DNA of 64,000 nt from Cytobacillus depressus (lineage in GTDB: Bacteria; Bacillota; Bacilli; Bacillales; Cytobacillaceae): positions 248,001 to 312,000 of the forward strand of contig NZ_WBOS01000003.1 in NCBI RefSeq assembly GCF_008923245.1, given 5' to 3'. The notes below the pieces were generated by a model. It searched no databases and was not told the origin of the DNA. It saw nothing but the letters and a program-made list of their open reading frames with translations. A program made the position numbers and the translations under genes. This document shows, piece after piece, positions 27,278-35,334 of this stretch; the first letter of the stretch is position 1; each line of letters starts with the position of its first letter.

Positions 27278-27634
27278 TCTCCATAATCAATTTTTCCTAG
27301 ATAATTTCAATACTCCTCCTAATAACCTTCATATTATACCGGTGATAAATGGAAATTTCATTACACAATTTTTGGACATTGGGTGTCAGAGACTACCAGT
27401 GGAAAATAAAAGCGGCGATCGGATAATTCTAAAAAAAGGAATAAATATTGAAAGAATTGTCGAATTAACTGACCTTTCCATTAAACAAAAAGTTACTAAA
27501 AAAGGGTATACCAAAATAACCCGATATTATTGGTGTTTGCTCCTAATGCAATGTGGAGCTAGGCATTTGAAAGTTTGAGTCAAGGAAAGTTGGAAACTTA
27601 TTCTAAATTCAAGTCTGAAGCGAAAAATATCACT
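27278..27634. other. 357-bp region with a weak open frame only
   Basis: A 78-codon frame at 27342-27578 has no ribosome binding site. Its middle (KKGINIERIVELTDLS) vaguely resembles the tail of Rpn-type PD-(D/E)XK proteins, so this may be a relic. A degraded GGTGTCAGAGAC piece is at about 27379. Nothing here is firm. Confidence 0.35.
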
Positions 27635-28441
27635 TTACAAATAAGATATTTGGTTGGATTTAGAAATATCTATACTAATTTGCTCAGCCGTTTTTAAGAG
27701 TAGCGGTATAAAGCGTTCTTTTTTTACTTTATCTCGAATTCGACTAGCGTGGGCTGAAATGTTAATTGCTGCAATAACTTTACCTTCTGCATTCCTTATT
27801 GGGGCTGCGATTGAACTAAGCCCTTCTTCTAGCTGTTGTTCCACGAGAACCCATCCACTTTCACGGATTTGATTAAATTTCTCTATCAGGTCCGATTTAT
27901 CAACTATAGTTTTCCTTGTGAAAGACTCTAAACTTACATCGGAAAAATAATGTTCCAGTTCAAGAGTGGAAAGATGTGCAAGTAATACTTGTCCCATCGA
28001 AGTAGCATACGCGGGTAATCGAGATCCAATACCTAAAGTAATCGTCATTATTCTTTTCGTTGGGATTCTCGCAACATATACAATTTCCGTACCGTCTAAA
28101 ACCGATATTGAAGTAGATTCGCCTGTTATATCAACTAAACTTTTCATGTGAGGATGGGCAATTTCCCAAATGTTCTTTGACGAAATATACGCATAACCAA
28201 GAGATAGGACGCGGGCGGTTAATGAAAAGTGTCCCTTTTTTGATTTTACATAACCTAACTTTTCTAACGTAAGAAGGATTCGGCGTATCGCCGGCCGACT
28301 GAGGTTAGTAATTTTGCTAGCTTCACTCACGGAAAGTGTTGGATGTTCATTCGAGAAAGCCTGGATAACAGATAATCCCCTCGCTAATGATTGTATAAAA
28401 TCTTCATTCTTTATTGAATTATCGGAATATTCTATTGACAT
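27635..28441 (-). CDS. IclR-family regulator (PcaR/PobR-like)
   Basis: About 268 aa from the chosen ATG at 28441; an upstream ATG (28456) is rejected because the ribosome binding site GGAGGAAGG lies between the two. The winged HTH spans about residues 10-75 (NEHPTLSVSEASKITNLSRP). The effector domain carries LPAYATSMGQVLLAHL and the VEQQLEEGLSSIAAPI block typical of PcaR/PcaU/PobR proteins. It is divergent from the lone peptide-binding lipoprotein. A perfect inverted repeat over its own promoter suggests autoregulation. Confidence 0.9.
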   Translation of the reverse strand: MSIEYSDNSIKNEDFIQSLARGLSVIQAFSNEHPTLSVSEASKITNLSRPAIRRILLTLEKLGYVKSKKGHFSLTARVLSLGYAYISSKNIWEIAHPHMKSLVDITGESTSISVLDGTEIVYVARIPTKRIMTITLGIGSRLPAYATSMGQVLLAHLSTLELEHYFSDVSLESFTRKTIVDKSDLIEKFNQIRESGWVLVEQQLEEGLSSIAAPIRNAEGKVIAAINISAHASRIRDKVKKERFIPLLLKTAEQISIDISKSNQISYL

Positions 28442-28467
28442 TAAGCCTTCCTCCATGGATATAATAG

Positions 28468-28510
28468 TATTGTACGATGAATGAACTATTTGTACGTATA
28501 TCGTACAATA
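28468..28510. promoter_or_regulatory. IclR operator with TTGTACG half-sites
   Basis: TATTGTACGAT (28468-28478) and ATCGTACAATA (28500-28510) are perfect inverted repeats. Inside, TTGTACG-TATAT-CGTACAA (28490-28508) is a palindrome on its own. Three half-sites of one type lie right upstream of the iclR start, as expected for an autoregulated IclR promoter. Confidence 0.75.
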
Positions 28511-28575
28511 TTAAATTGAGTTATGCAACTTTAGTTACATAAGATATTTCTAATTTAAAAAAATGTTAATCTATG

Positions 28576-28671
28576 ATGTTGATTTTTAGCCTGATGTGTA
28601 TACGTAAACGATTTTATTCGATATGAAAACAATCGTGAACGTGTACGCATCTGGTGGTATAAGATCAACAT
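28576..28671. other. 96-bp nested imperfect palindrome
   Basis: Outer arms ATGTTGAT (28576-28583) and ATCAACAT (28664-28671), and inner 21-base arms (28593-28613 against 28631-28651, 17 of 21 matching), share nearly the same centre at about 28622-28623. It lies between the divergent iclR and binding-protein genes. It could be a large operator, a transcribed hairpin or the scar of a small element. Confidence 0.55.
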
Positions 28672-28680
28672 TAATTTTTA

Positions 28681-28713
28681 ACAGCGCCAATTTAAAAGGA
28701 GAGTAAGCGCTGT
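28681..28713 (+). other. Stem-loop and cre-like sequence upstream of the lone binding-protein gene
   Basis: ACAGCGC (28681-28687) and GCGCTGT (28707-28713) are complementary, with AAAAGGAGA in the loop. AGTAAGCGCTGTCA (28702-28715) is a two-mismatch cre-like site. Confidence 0.35.
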
Positions 28714-28739
28714 CATACTACTAAAAAGAGGGTGAAGGT

Positions 28740-28820
28740 GTGAGTTTGAATGGAGTAGGAAAAGGAATCTTACGTGTTGTACAAAATGCCGATGGAGTAG
28801 CGAAGCAGGGCCACTGGTGA
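28740..28820 (+). CDS. 26-codon short ORF upstream of the binding-protein gene
   Basis: GTG start behind AAGAGGG. It encodes a 26-residue peptide starting MSLNGVGKGILRVVQN and ending in GHW. It matches nothing I recognise. It could be a leader peptide or the 5' stub of a deleted gene. Weakly supported. Confidence 0.3.
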   Translation: MSLNGVGKGILRVVQNADGVAKQGHW

Positions 28821-28882
28821 AATGAACAAAGACTTATCCTTACATTTTTTAAATAAATATTAGAACTGGAGGACGATCCAAA

Positions 28883-30457
28883 ATGAGAGTGAGTAAAAAT
28901 AAAATACTTTCTTTTATTCTACTAGTATTGATGCTTGTGATTGTAGGATGTAGTTCGGAAACATCGAAAAAAACAAAAGAGAATAACAACAATGAAGAGG
29001 GAGAATTACGGATAGCTTTATCTGTCCAGCCGCCCTCACTTGATCAGCCAGCTACTTCCGTTGCTGTTGCGCGTGATCTATCGAGATTAATTTTTGAAAC
29101 CCTTGTCACTGTAGATTCAACTTATCAAGTTGTGCCTAGTTTGGCTGAATCATTCAGTGTAAGCGAAGAAGACAGTAAAAGGTACATATTTCATTTGCGA
29201 AAAGGGGTAAAGTTCCATAATGGGAAAGAGATGACTGCTGAAGATGCCGTTGCTTCTATGAACCGATGGGTAGAGAAGTCTTCGGCAACGAAAGGTATTT
29301 TTGATGGTGCTACATTTGAGGCGGAAGACGATTATACTGTAGTCCTGCAGTTAGCCAAGCCCTCTGCGCTTACTTTAGATACAATGGCTTCTACCAATAT
29401 GGCTGCTGCTATCATGCCAAAAGAGGTCATTGAGGCGGCGGGTGATAAAGGGGTATCTGAATATATCGGAACGGGTCCATACAAATTTGCGGAATGGAAG
29501 CAGGATCAGTACATTCATTTTACTAAATACGATGAGTACCAATCTCTAGATGGAAAACCGGATGGATTGTCTGGGAAGAAAGAAGCATTGATAAAAGATA
29601 TTCACTTCGAAATCGTCAAGGACGCTACTTCTCGATTGGTAGGCTTGCAGACGGGAGCCTATGACTTTGCTTATACCATTCAATATGATAACTACGATCA
29701 ATTGAAAACCGATTCGAATTTGTATCCTGTTTTTGATCCTTATGGCCAACTTCTTATCTATTATAATGAAAAAAATGGCCCAGCATCTGATGTCAAAATG
29801 CGACAAGCTATTAACACTGCTTTGAATATCGACGAAGTCATGTTTCCGACTTTTACGGATAGAGATTTATACACATTGAATTCCGGATACATGTCAATGA
29901 ATATGAAGAAGTGGGACAGTAATGCGGGAAGTGAATTTTATAATCAGAATAATCCTGAGAAAGCAAAAAAAATATTAGCTGAAATAGATTATGATAAAGA
30001 AGAGCTCAAGATTATGACAACACGCGACTACCCTCATTTTTATAATGCGGCTGTTATTGTACAAGAACAATTATCACAGCTTGGTATGAATGTGAAGTTG
30101 GAAGTCTATGATTGGCCAACCATTATGGACAAACAAAGTACTTCAGGGGATTGGGACTTATTAGTTGCAGGATCCGCATACGTCTCTACGCCACCCCAAC
30201 TTTTATATATTAGTTCTACTTTTGCAGGGGGAATTAATGATTCAACGACGGCAGAGATGTTAAAGTCCATTGTGACATCAAATTCTGAAGAGGAAGCAAC
30301 GCAATTATGGGATGAATTGCAAGGTTATGTATGGGAGGAGCATGTTCCCGTAACAATATTAGCAAGCTACAATACGTTGTATGGGGCAAGTAATAACGTG
30401 GAAGGGGTAGGGATATTCGCAGGTCCTTTATTTTGGAATACTAAATTGGTGAGATAA
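28883..30457 (+). CDS. Orphan ABC transporter substrate-binding lipoprotein (family 5)
   Basis: A 524-aa peptide/nickel-type solute-binding protein with a lipobox (VIVGC, Cys23) and FHNGKEMTAEDAVASMNRW as family signature. GGAGGACG precedes the ATG. No permease or ATPase genes follow: a GC-rich structured element and a terminator come next. It must therefore share another transporter, has lost its partners, or acts as a sensor component. It is only distantly related in wording to the binding proteins at 10163 and 63199. Confidence 0.9.
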   Translation: MRVSKNKILSFILLVLMLVIVGCSSETSKKTKENNNNEEGELRIALSVQPPSLDQPATSVAVARDLSRLIFETLVTVDSTYQVVPSLAESFSVSEEDSKRYIFHLRKGVKFHNGKEMTAEDAVASMNRWVEKSSATKGIFDGATFEAEDDYTVVLQLAKPSALTLDTMASTNMAAAIMPKEVIEAAGDKGVSEYIGTGPYKFAEWKQDQYIHFTKYDEYQSLDGKPDGLSGKKEALIKDIHFEIVKDATSRLVGLQTGAYDFAYTIQYDNYDQLKTDSNLYPVFDPYGQLLIYYNEKNGPASDVKMRQAINTALNIDEVMFPTFTDRDLYTLNSGYMSMNMKKWDSNAGSEFYNQNNPEKAKKILAEIDYDKEELKIMTTRDYPHFYNAAVIVQEQLSQLGMNVKLEVYDWPTIMDKQSTSGDWDLLVAGSAYVSTPPQLLYISSTFAGGINDSTTAEMLKSIVTSNSEEEATQLWDELQGYVWEEHVPVTILASYNTLYGASNNVEGVGIFAGPLFWNTKLVR

Positions 30458-30470
30458 AGTGAAACTTCAT

Positions 30471-30642
30471 TCAGTGGGGGTCTTCCGACGCACAGGACTT
30501 ACTAGTGCCGACGTTGCCACAGGACGTGGCGCTCTTAGTCTGCGTTCTTTCAATCGGGCCTTTACGGGCAGTTGATCCCCACTTATTCTTCATTGTCTAT
30601 ACCCGAATCCTTGAAGTGGGGGTCTTACTGCCCGTTAATCTG
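30471..30642. repeat. GC-rich structured element (possible small non-autonomous element or structured RNA)
   Basis: About 170 bp, clearly more GC-rich than its surroundings. GTGGGGGTC (30474-30482) can pair with GATCCCCAC (30573-30582), closing a multi-stem region. That region contains GCCAC-AGGAC-GTGGC and two CACAGGAC copies. ACGGGCAGT..GATCCCCACTT (30564-30584) is an inverted copy of AAGTGGGGGTCTTACTGCCCGT (30614-30635). The general look recalls ends of IS200/IS605-type elements, but no transposase is present and the identity is not established. Confidence 0.5.
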
Positions 30643-30696
30643 CGATAAACAGGAATCTAGTTATTTATTAGTTCTGTAAAGGATTCTATATAAGGA

Positions 30697-30735
30697 AAAA
30701 AGAATCACCGTGTTCCAGCACAGTGATTCTTTTTT
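30697..30735. terminator. Bidirectional terminator hairpin
   Basis: AAAAAAGAATCAC and GTGATTCTTTTTT arms with a short GC extension and loop. It would end transcription of the binding-protein gene on plus and could also stop minus-strand transcription. Confidence 0.8.
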
Positions 30736-30829
30736 GTTGCAAACATTGTTAAAAATGCCTTTAAGCACGGATTGGAAATGATTGAAGGGGAGGAAAAATT
30801 TTCAATTAAATTATACTTTCGCTTGGTAA

Positions 30830-30899
30830 AGAAAAGAAAGCACATGGACGGTTCTCCTGTTTTGTGAAGCGAGAGAACTGTCCACATGTTTCTTTTCTC
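30830..30899. repeat. GGACGGTTCTC hairpin repeat at the 3' end of gntR
   Basis: A long inverted repeat (AGAAAAGAAA..CACATGGAC..GGTTCTC against GAGAGAAC..GTCCACATG..TTCTTTTCT). It is a full member of the dispersed hairpin family and probably serves as the gntR terminator. Confidence 0.7.
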
Positions 30900-31573
30900 T
30901 AAAAAATCTCATCCAATTCCTTATATTCGTTATAGCCATTCTCTATACTTTTAATAGAATGCTTGAAGTGGTTTTCTAAGGCTATTTTTAATTCCGCTTC
31001 CTTTTTTTGCTCCAGCAAGCTTAGTATATAACTGTGTTCGCTAGGGCTGTAGGGTTGTTGTTCCTTATTATTAAAAAATTCATCATACAGAATGAGATAA
31101 ATATTGGTTTGAATGATGAGTCGTTCGATAAATTCGTTTAAGAATTTATTGTTGCATTTTTCGGTTATGGCAACATGAAAGTCTTTATTTGCCTTAACAA
31201 AGGTTTCCGAATTTTTATCGGCTAGAGCCTGCTTTTCCTCCTCGATGATTTCCTTAATGGCAGAAAAGTCTTTTTCCGTAAAATACTCCATTGATTGCTG
31301 AGCTGCAATAAATTCTAATTTTCCTCGGAGTTCATATGCTTGGGTGATTTCGTCTAATGTGGGACTCGTCACGAAGGCTCCTTTATTCGGTACGATATCT
31401 ACTAATCCTTTAGCTGCTAAATTTTTCAACGCATTGCGAATCGGGGTTCGGCTGACCTTCAATGTGTCAGAAATTCTATTTTCAATGAGCTGTTTACCAG
31501 GTGCTAACTTCCGCGCTAAAATGGCTGTTTTAATATGGGTGTAAACATGATGTTCGACTGAGTTTTTTTTCAT
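30899..31573 (-). CDS. GntR-family regulator (FCD subfamily)
   Basis: About 224 aa. The chosen ATG (31573) follows AAGGTGGAGA; the open frame extends seven codons further upstream without support. The winged HTH is in residues 5-70 (ISDTLKVSRTPIRNALKNLAAKG) and the FCD helical domain covers about 80-215. It is divergent from the amino-acid ABC operon, whose promoter carries a perfect TTGTAGTACAA palindrome typical of GntR/FCD operators. Confidence 0.9.
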   Translation of the reverse strand: MKKNSVEHHVYTHIKTAILARKLAPGKQLIENRISDTLKVSRTPIRNALKNLAAKGLVDIVPNKGAFVTSPTLDEITQAYELRGKLEFIAAQQSMEYFTEKDFSAIKEIIEEEKQALADKNSETFVKANKDFHVAITEKCNNKFLNEFIERLIIQTNIYLILYDEFFNNKEQQPYSPSEHSYILSLLEQKKEAELKIALENHFKHSIKSIENGYNEYKELDEIF

Positions 31574-31644
31574 ACGTTCTCCACCTTTTCGCATTTCTAT
31601 TGTAAAAAATGGTTTATATGTTTATTTTAAATTTTCTAAATAAA

Positions 31645-31672
31645 TTGACAATGGTATTTACCTTAATATACA
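31645..31672 (+). promoter_or_regulatory. Sigma-A promoter of the amino-acid ABC operon
   Basis: TTGACA (31645-31650) and TATACA (31667-31672) are separated by 16 bp. Confidence 0.7.
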
Positions 31673-31679
31673 CTAAAAT

Positions 31680-31696
31680 AAATTGTAGTACAATTT
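31680..31696. promoter_or_regulatory. GntR-type operator
   Basis: AAATTGTA-G-TACAATTT is a perfect 17-bp palindrome eight bases downstream of the -10 box. Its TTGTANTACAA core is a common GntR/FCD operator form. Repression by the divergent GntR protein is the natural reading. Confidence 0.75.
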
Positions 31697-31765
31697 GGGA
31701 CAACAATGAATATTCTTCATAGCCTTTTTAAAATAAAACGGAAGGAGATTAACACTTAAGGTAAA

Positions 31766-31779
31766 TGAAAACGTTATCA
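31766..31779. promoter_or_regulatory. cre site (CcpA) downstream of the promoter
   Basis: TGAAAACGTTATCA fits the cre consensus TGNAARCGNWWWCA at every position. Its place about 90 bp after the promoter suggests roadblock repression. It also overlaps the rejected upstream start at 31765. Confidence 0.7.
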
Positions 31780-31800
31780 TCGGAATTTAAAGGGGTTGTT

Positions 31801-32595
31801 ATGATGAAGAAATTGTTTATATCTTTAATGGTCATTTTATTAATCGGAACGATGGTCGGTTGCAGTGGCAGCCAAGGAGCGGGAGGAAAAAAACAAACGG
31901 TTTTAGAAAGAGTTGAAAAATCGAAAGTTTTAAAGGTGGGCTTTGAAGGGACCTACCCTCCATTTAACTTCATAGATGATAAGCAAAATTATATCGGATT
32001 TGATGTGGATGTTTCGAATGAACTTGCGAAACGATTGGGAGTCGAGGCTGAGTTTATCGCAACAAAGTGGGACAGCCTGATTGGCGGAGTAAAGGCTGAT
32101 AAATTTGATATTATCATCGCCCAAATGACGGTAACAGATGAAAGGAAAAAGAGTGTAGATTTCACTGATCCATATGTTGTGACTGGATCGGTTTTGGTCA
32201 CGAGAGAGGGTACAAATGATATAACTAAGCTCGAAGATATTAAAGGGAAAAATGTTGGGGTAGGCGGCGGAACGACATTTGAGGAAGTGGCCAAAAGTGT
32301 GGACGGAGCAAATGTTAAATTATATAAATCCGTAGGTGATTATATCCAAGACCTGCAGAACAAAAGACTAGATGTGATTATCAATGATCAATTATTGATG
32401 GGCTACAACATTAAGGAAAATAAATTACCCATCAAAATTACGAGCGAAATTTTAAATAAAGACGAAATTGGGATGGCAATCAAAAAGGACAATGAAGATT
32501 TTGTGAAAAAAATAAATGAAACGCTGGCTGCTATGAAGGAAGATGGTACCTATGACGAGATTTATAAAAAATGGTTTGGGGATAACAAATTATAG
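31801..32595 (+). CDS. Amino-acid ABC transporter substrate-binding lipoprotein
   Basis: About 264 aa from ATG 31801. The longer frame from 31765 would spoil the signal peptide and overlaps the cre site. Lipobox GTMVGC (Cys21) is followed by a family-3 binding domain: LKVGFEGTYPPFNF, YIGFDVDV, AQMTVTDERKKSVDFTDPY and the C-terminal YDEIYKKWFG. It is the first gene of a five-gene operon, so it defines the imported substrate, probably an amino acid or derivative. Confidence 0.92.
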   Translation: MMKKLFISLMVILLIGTMVGCSGSQGAGGKKQTVLERVEKSKVLKVGFEGTYPPFNFIDDKQNYIGFDVDVSNELAKRLGVEAEFIATKWDSLIGGVKADKFDIIIAQMTVTDERKKSVDFTDPYVVTGSVLVTREGTNDITKLEDIKGKNVGVGGGTTFEEVAKSVDGANVKLYKSVGDYIQDLQNKRLDVIINDQLLMGYNIKENKLPIKITSEILNKDEIGMAIKKDNEDFVKKINETLAAMKEDGTYDEIYKKWFGDNKL

Positions 32596-32662
32596 AAAAA
32601 GAGTTTTCTAGACTGAAATGAAGTCTCAGAATCTACGGAAAAGTGAAAAGGAGGAATCCGAT

Positions 32663-33817
32663 ATGCGGGCAGTCGTTTTAGGAACCGGAATGATTGGAAC
32701 GACAGTAGTGAGTGAGTTAGCAAAATTTCCAAATATTAAATCCGTAACAGCGGTCGATGGAATCGAGGCTAGTATCGAGAAATGCTTAGAAATTGCCGCA
32801 AATCCAAAGGTTATTGGCCAAGTGGCTTCACTAAAAAACGAAGACGATATTGCAAAGGTGTTAAAAGATGCAGACGTTGCAGTAGCATGTTTGCCACACT
32901 CCTTAAGCTTGCCAGCTATTAAGGCAGCGATTTCAGTCAAATGCCACCTTATCGATTTAGTTGGATCAAAGTTCGAAGAGAAGATGGAACTGGATGAGGC
33001 GGCAAAAGAAGCCGGCATTATTATCATGCCCGGATGCGGTGTGGCGCCGGGAATCACGAATTTTTTAGCGGCTCAAGGAATTGAATTATTGGATGAGGCG
33101 GATGAAGCGGTCATGATTTGTGGCGGAATCCCTAGGTTTCCGGCCCCTCCACTTTGGTACCAGGTTGTTTTCCGATTGGAAAGTGTATTAGGTCTATATA
33201 AACGGCCGGCGTTAGCTGCAGAAAATGGCGAGCTTGTAAAGTTGCCTCCACTTTCAGGCTTAGAAAAACTAACATTCCCCGAACCTGTTGGCCATTGTGA
33301 AGCGGTTATCACGGACGCTCACAGCACAGCCTACACACTTAAAGATAAAGTGAAAAAATTATATGAAAAAACGGTTCGGTATGAAGGCCACTGGGATAAG
33401 ATGGGGGTTTTAGCCGAGCTGGGATTTCTAGATGACGAACCTTTAGAAATTGATGGGCATTCCATCACTCCAAGAGCTTTTGCCGAAAAAGTGCTAACAC
33501 CAAAGTTACAGGGAACTTCCAAAGAGGATATTACAGTTGTCCGAGTTGAGGTTAGCGGCGTGAAAAATGGCAACCCGACAAAGTACACATGGGAAATGGT
33601 AGATTTATATGACCATGAAAGAAATATTACTTCCATGGCAAAAACTACGGCATTGCCAGCTATGCTGCTGGCCAATTGGATTGCACTAGGAAAGATAGAC
33701 GCTGCTGGCATTGTGCCAATTGAAAAGGTCATTATTAATGAACATTTTGATCCGTTTATGGAAGAGTTAAAAGCGCTAGGGATTGAAATAGGATTTAAAG
33801 AAGAAGTTTTAGTTTAA
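32663..33817 (+). CDS. Saccharopine dehydrogenase family oxidoreductase, lysine 6-dehydrogenase-like
   Basis: About 384 aa from the ATG behind AAAGGAGG (fifteen upstream codons are rejected). The N-terminal Rossmann fold has GTGMIGTTVVSEL. The GCGVAPGITNFLA block and the GGIPRFPAPPLWYQVVFRLE segment resemble L-lysine 6-dehydrogenase, a member of the saccharopine dehydrogenase family that oxidatively deaminates the side-chain amine. It is embedded in an amino-acid importer operon with an amidohydrolase. Substrate unproven: lysine or a related diamino acid/opine-like compound. Confidence 0.85.
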   Translation: MRAVVLGTGMIGTTVVSELAKFPNIKSVTAVDGIEASIEKCLEIAANPKVIGQVASLKNEDDIAKVLKDADVAVACLPHSLSLPAIKAAISVKCHLIDLVGSKFEEKMELDEAAKEAGIIIMPGCGVAPGITNFLAAQGIELLDEADEAVMICGGIPRFPAPPLWYQVVFRLESVLGLYKRPALAAENGELVKLPPLSGLEKLTFPEPVGHCEAVITDAHSTAYTLKDKVKKLYEKTVRYEGHWDKMGVLAELGFLDDEPLEIDGHSITPRAFAEKVLTPKLQGTSKEDITVVRVEVSGVKNGNPTKYTWEMVDLYDHERNITSMAKTTALPAMLLANWIALGKIDAAGIVPIEKVIINEHFDPFMEELKALGIEIGFKEEVLV

Positions 33818-33826
33818 GGATCTAAT

Positions 33827-33859
33827 TTAGGCTTTGTTAACTAATTTAACAAAGCCTAA
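33827..33859 (+). other. Intra-operon stem-loop
   Basis: TTAGGCTTTGTTAA and TTAACAAAGCCTAA form a perfect 14-bp stem with a five-base loop between the dehydrogenase and permease genes. There is no clear T tract, so partial termination or mRNA stabilisation is more likely than full termination. Confidence 0.65.
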
Positions 33860-33901
33860 TTACTAGCTATATTTGATGATTGCAAGATTGGAGGAAGCTT
33901 A

Positions 33902-34558
33902 ATGAATGTATCCATTATTGTTGAGTCCTTGCCAACTTTACTAAATGCAACTTTAATGACTATTTTTTTAGCGATTGTTTCTATTATTATCGCACTCTTT
34001 CTAGGGTTTTTCACGGCATTAGCAAGAATATCTAAAATTAAGCCTTTGGAGATCATCGCAAGGACGTATGTGTCTATTATTCGTGGAACTCCACTTTTAG
34101 TACAGGTTTTTGTTATTTATTACGGATTGCCGCAAATAAACATCGAGCTGGATCCCATCCCTTCAGGCATTCTCGCTTTAAGCTTAAATGCGGGCGCCTA
34201 TTTATCAGAGTCCTTTCGGGCTGCGATTCTATCCATTGATAAAGGGCAGATGGAGGCTGCTGTCTCGCTTGGTATGACTTACGTGCAAGCGTTGCGCAGG
34301 ATTATTCTTCCACAAAGTCTTCGGATTGCTATTCCAACTTTGTCCAATTCCTTTATTATCCTAATTAAAGATACTTCCCTTATTTCGGTCATTACGGTGA
34401 CAGAATTATTGCAAATGTCCTCCCTAATCATTGCTAAGACATTCGAACCATTAACGATTTATTTAGTAGCTGCCGCCATTTATTGGGTTCTTATTACTTT
34501 TTTAACAGCTTTGTTGGACAAGATGGAAAAGCGCACGTCTCAACATATAACACTTTAG
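33902..34558 (+). CDS. Amino-acid ABC transporter permease
   Basis: A 218-aa His/Glu/Gln/Arg-type permease. [24 protein letters not shown] is the family hallmark, and the EAA loop reads [22 protein letters not shown]. About five helices. GGAGG precedes the ATG. Confidence 0.93.
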   Translation: MNVSIIVESLPTLLNATLMTIFLAIVSIIIALFLGFFTALARISKIKPLEIIARTYVSIIRGTPLLVQVFVIYYGLPQINIELDPIPSGILALSLNAGAYLSESFRAAILSIDKGQMEAAVSLGMTYVQALRRIILPQSLRIAIPTLSNSFIILIKDTSLISVITVTELLQMSSLIIAKTFEPLTIYLVAAAIYWVLITFLTALLDKMEKRTSQHITL

Positions 34559-34574
34559 AAAAAGGGAGATGGGT

Positions 34575-35333
34575 ATGAGCATCATTCAGTTGAAAAACCT
34601 TAAAAAGACATTTGGAACGAATGACGTTCTTCGGGGAATTAATCTTTCTGTCAATAAAAGTGAAGTCGTCGTTATTATGGGGCCGAGCGGATCTGGAAAG
34701 TCGACATTATTGCGTTGCTTAACATTTTTAGAAGAACCAACCGAAGGCGTCATTCAAATAGGAAATCATGAAGTCACTGCTGGAGAATTAAATCGGAAAC
34801 GAAAGAATGATATACGAGAATTAAGGAAAACGACAGGCTTTGTTTTTCAAAATTTTAATTTATTCCCTCATAAAACAGCCATTGAAAATGTAATGGAGGG
34901 TCCAATTGTTGTCCAAGGAAAAAGCAAGGAAGAGGCAAGTCAAATAGCTAAAACCCTTATTGAAAAAGTAGGGCTTGGAGAACGCTGTGATCATTATCCA
35001 TCCCAGCTTTCGGGAGGCCAGCAGCAAAGAATAGCCATTGCCCGGGCACTTTCTATGAAGCCGGAGGTCATGCTTTACGATGAACCGACCTCTGCGCTGG
35101 ATCCAGAACTCGTTCGGGAAGTACTCCAAGTAATGAAGGACCTAGCGCAAGAAGGGATGACGATGATCGTCGTCACCCATGAGATGAACTTTGCAAAAGA
35201 AGTGGCGGATCGCGTTATTTTTATGGACGGTGGCGTCATCGTCGAACAAGGAACGTCGGAGGAAATTTTCGATCATCCTAAGGAAGAAAGAACAAAGAGG
35301 TTTCTTTGGAGTGTAAGTAAAGGGGAGGAATAG
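34575..35333 (+). CDS. Amino-acid ABC transporter ATP-binding protein
   Basis: About 252 aa, from the second of two close ATGs because AAAGGGAG would touch the first (34569). Walker [10 protein letters not shown] (about residues 36-44), [16 protein letters not shown], signature [15 protein letters not shown], Walker [13 protein letters not shown] and H-loop VVTHEMNFA are all intact. It completes the importer. Confidence 0.94.
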   Translation: MSIIQLKNLKKTFGTNDVLRGINLSVNKSEVVVIMGPSGSGKSTLLRCLTFLEEPTEGVIQIGNHEVTAGELNRKRKNDIRELRKTTGFVFQNFNLFPHKTAIENVMEGPIVVQGKSKEEASQIAKTLIEKVGLGERCDHYPSQLSGGQQQRIAIARALSMKPEVMLYDEPTSALDPELVREVLQVMKDLAQEGMTMIVVTHEMNFAKEVADRVIFMDGGVIVEQGTSEEIFDHPKEERTKRFLWSVSKGEE

Positions 35334-35334
35334 A

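Noticed and set aside
27342..27578. 78-codon frame with a slight likeness to Rpn-type nuclease tails
   Set aside because: No ribosome binding site and only a short stretch of weak resemblance; at most a relic.
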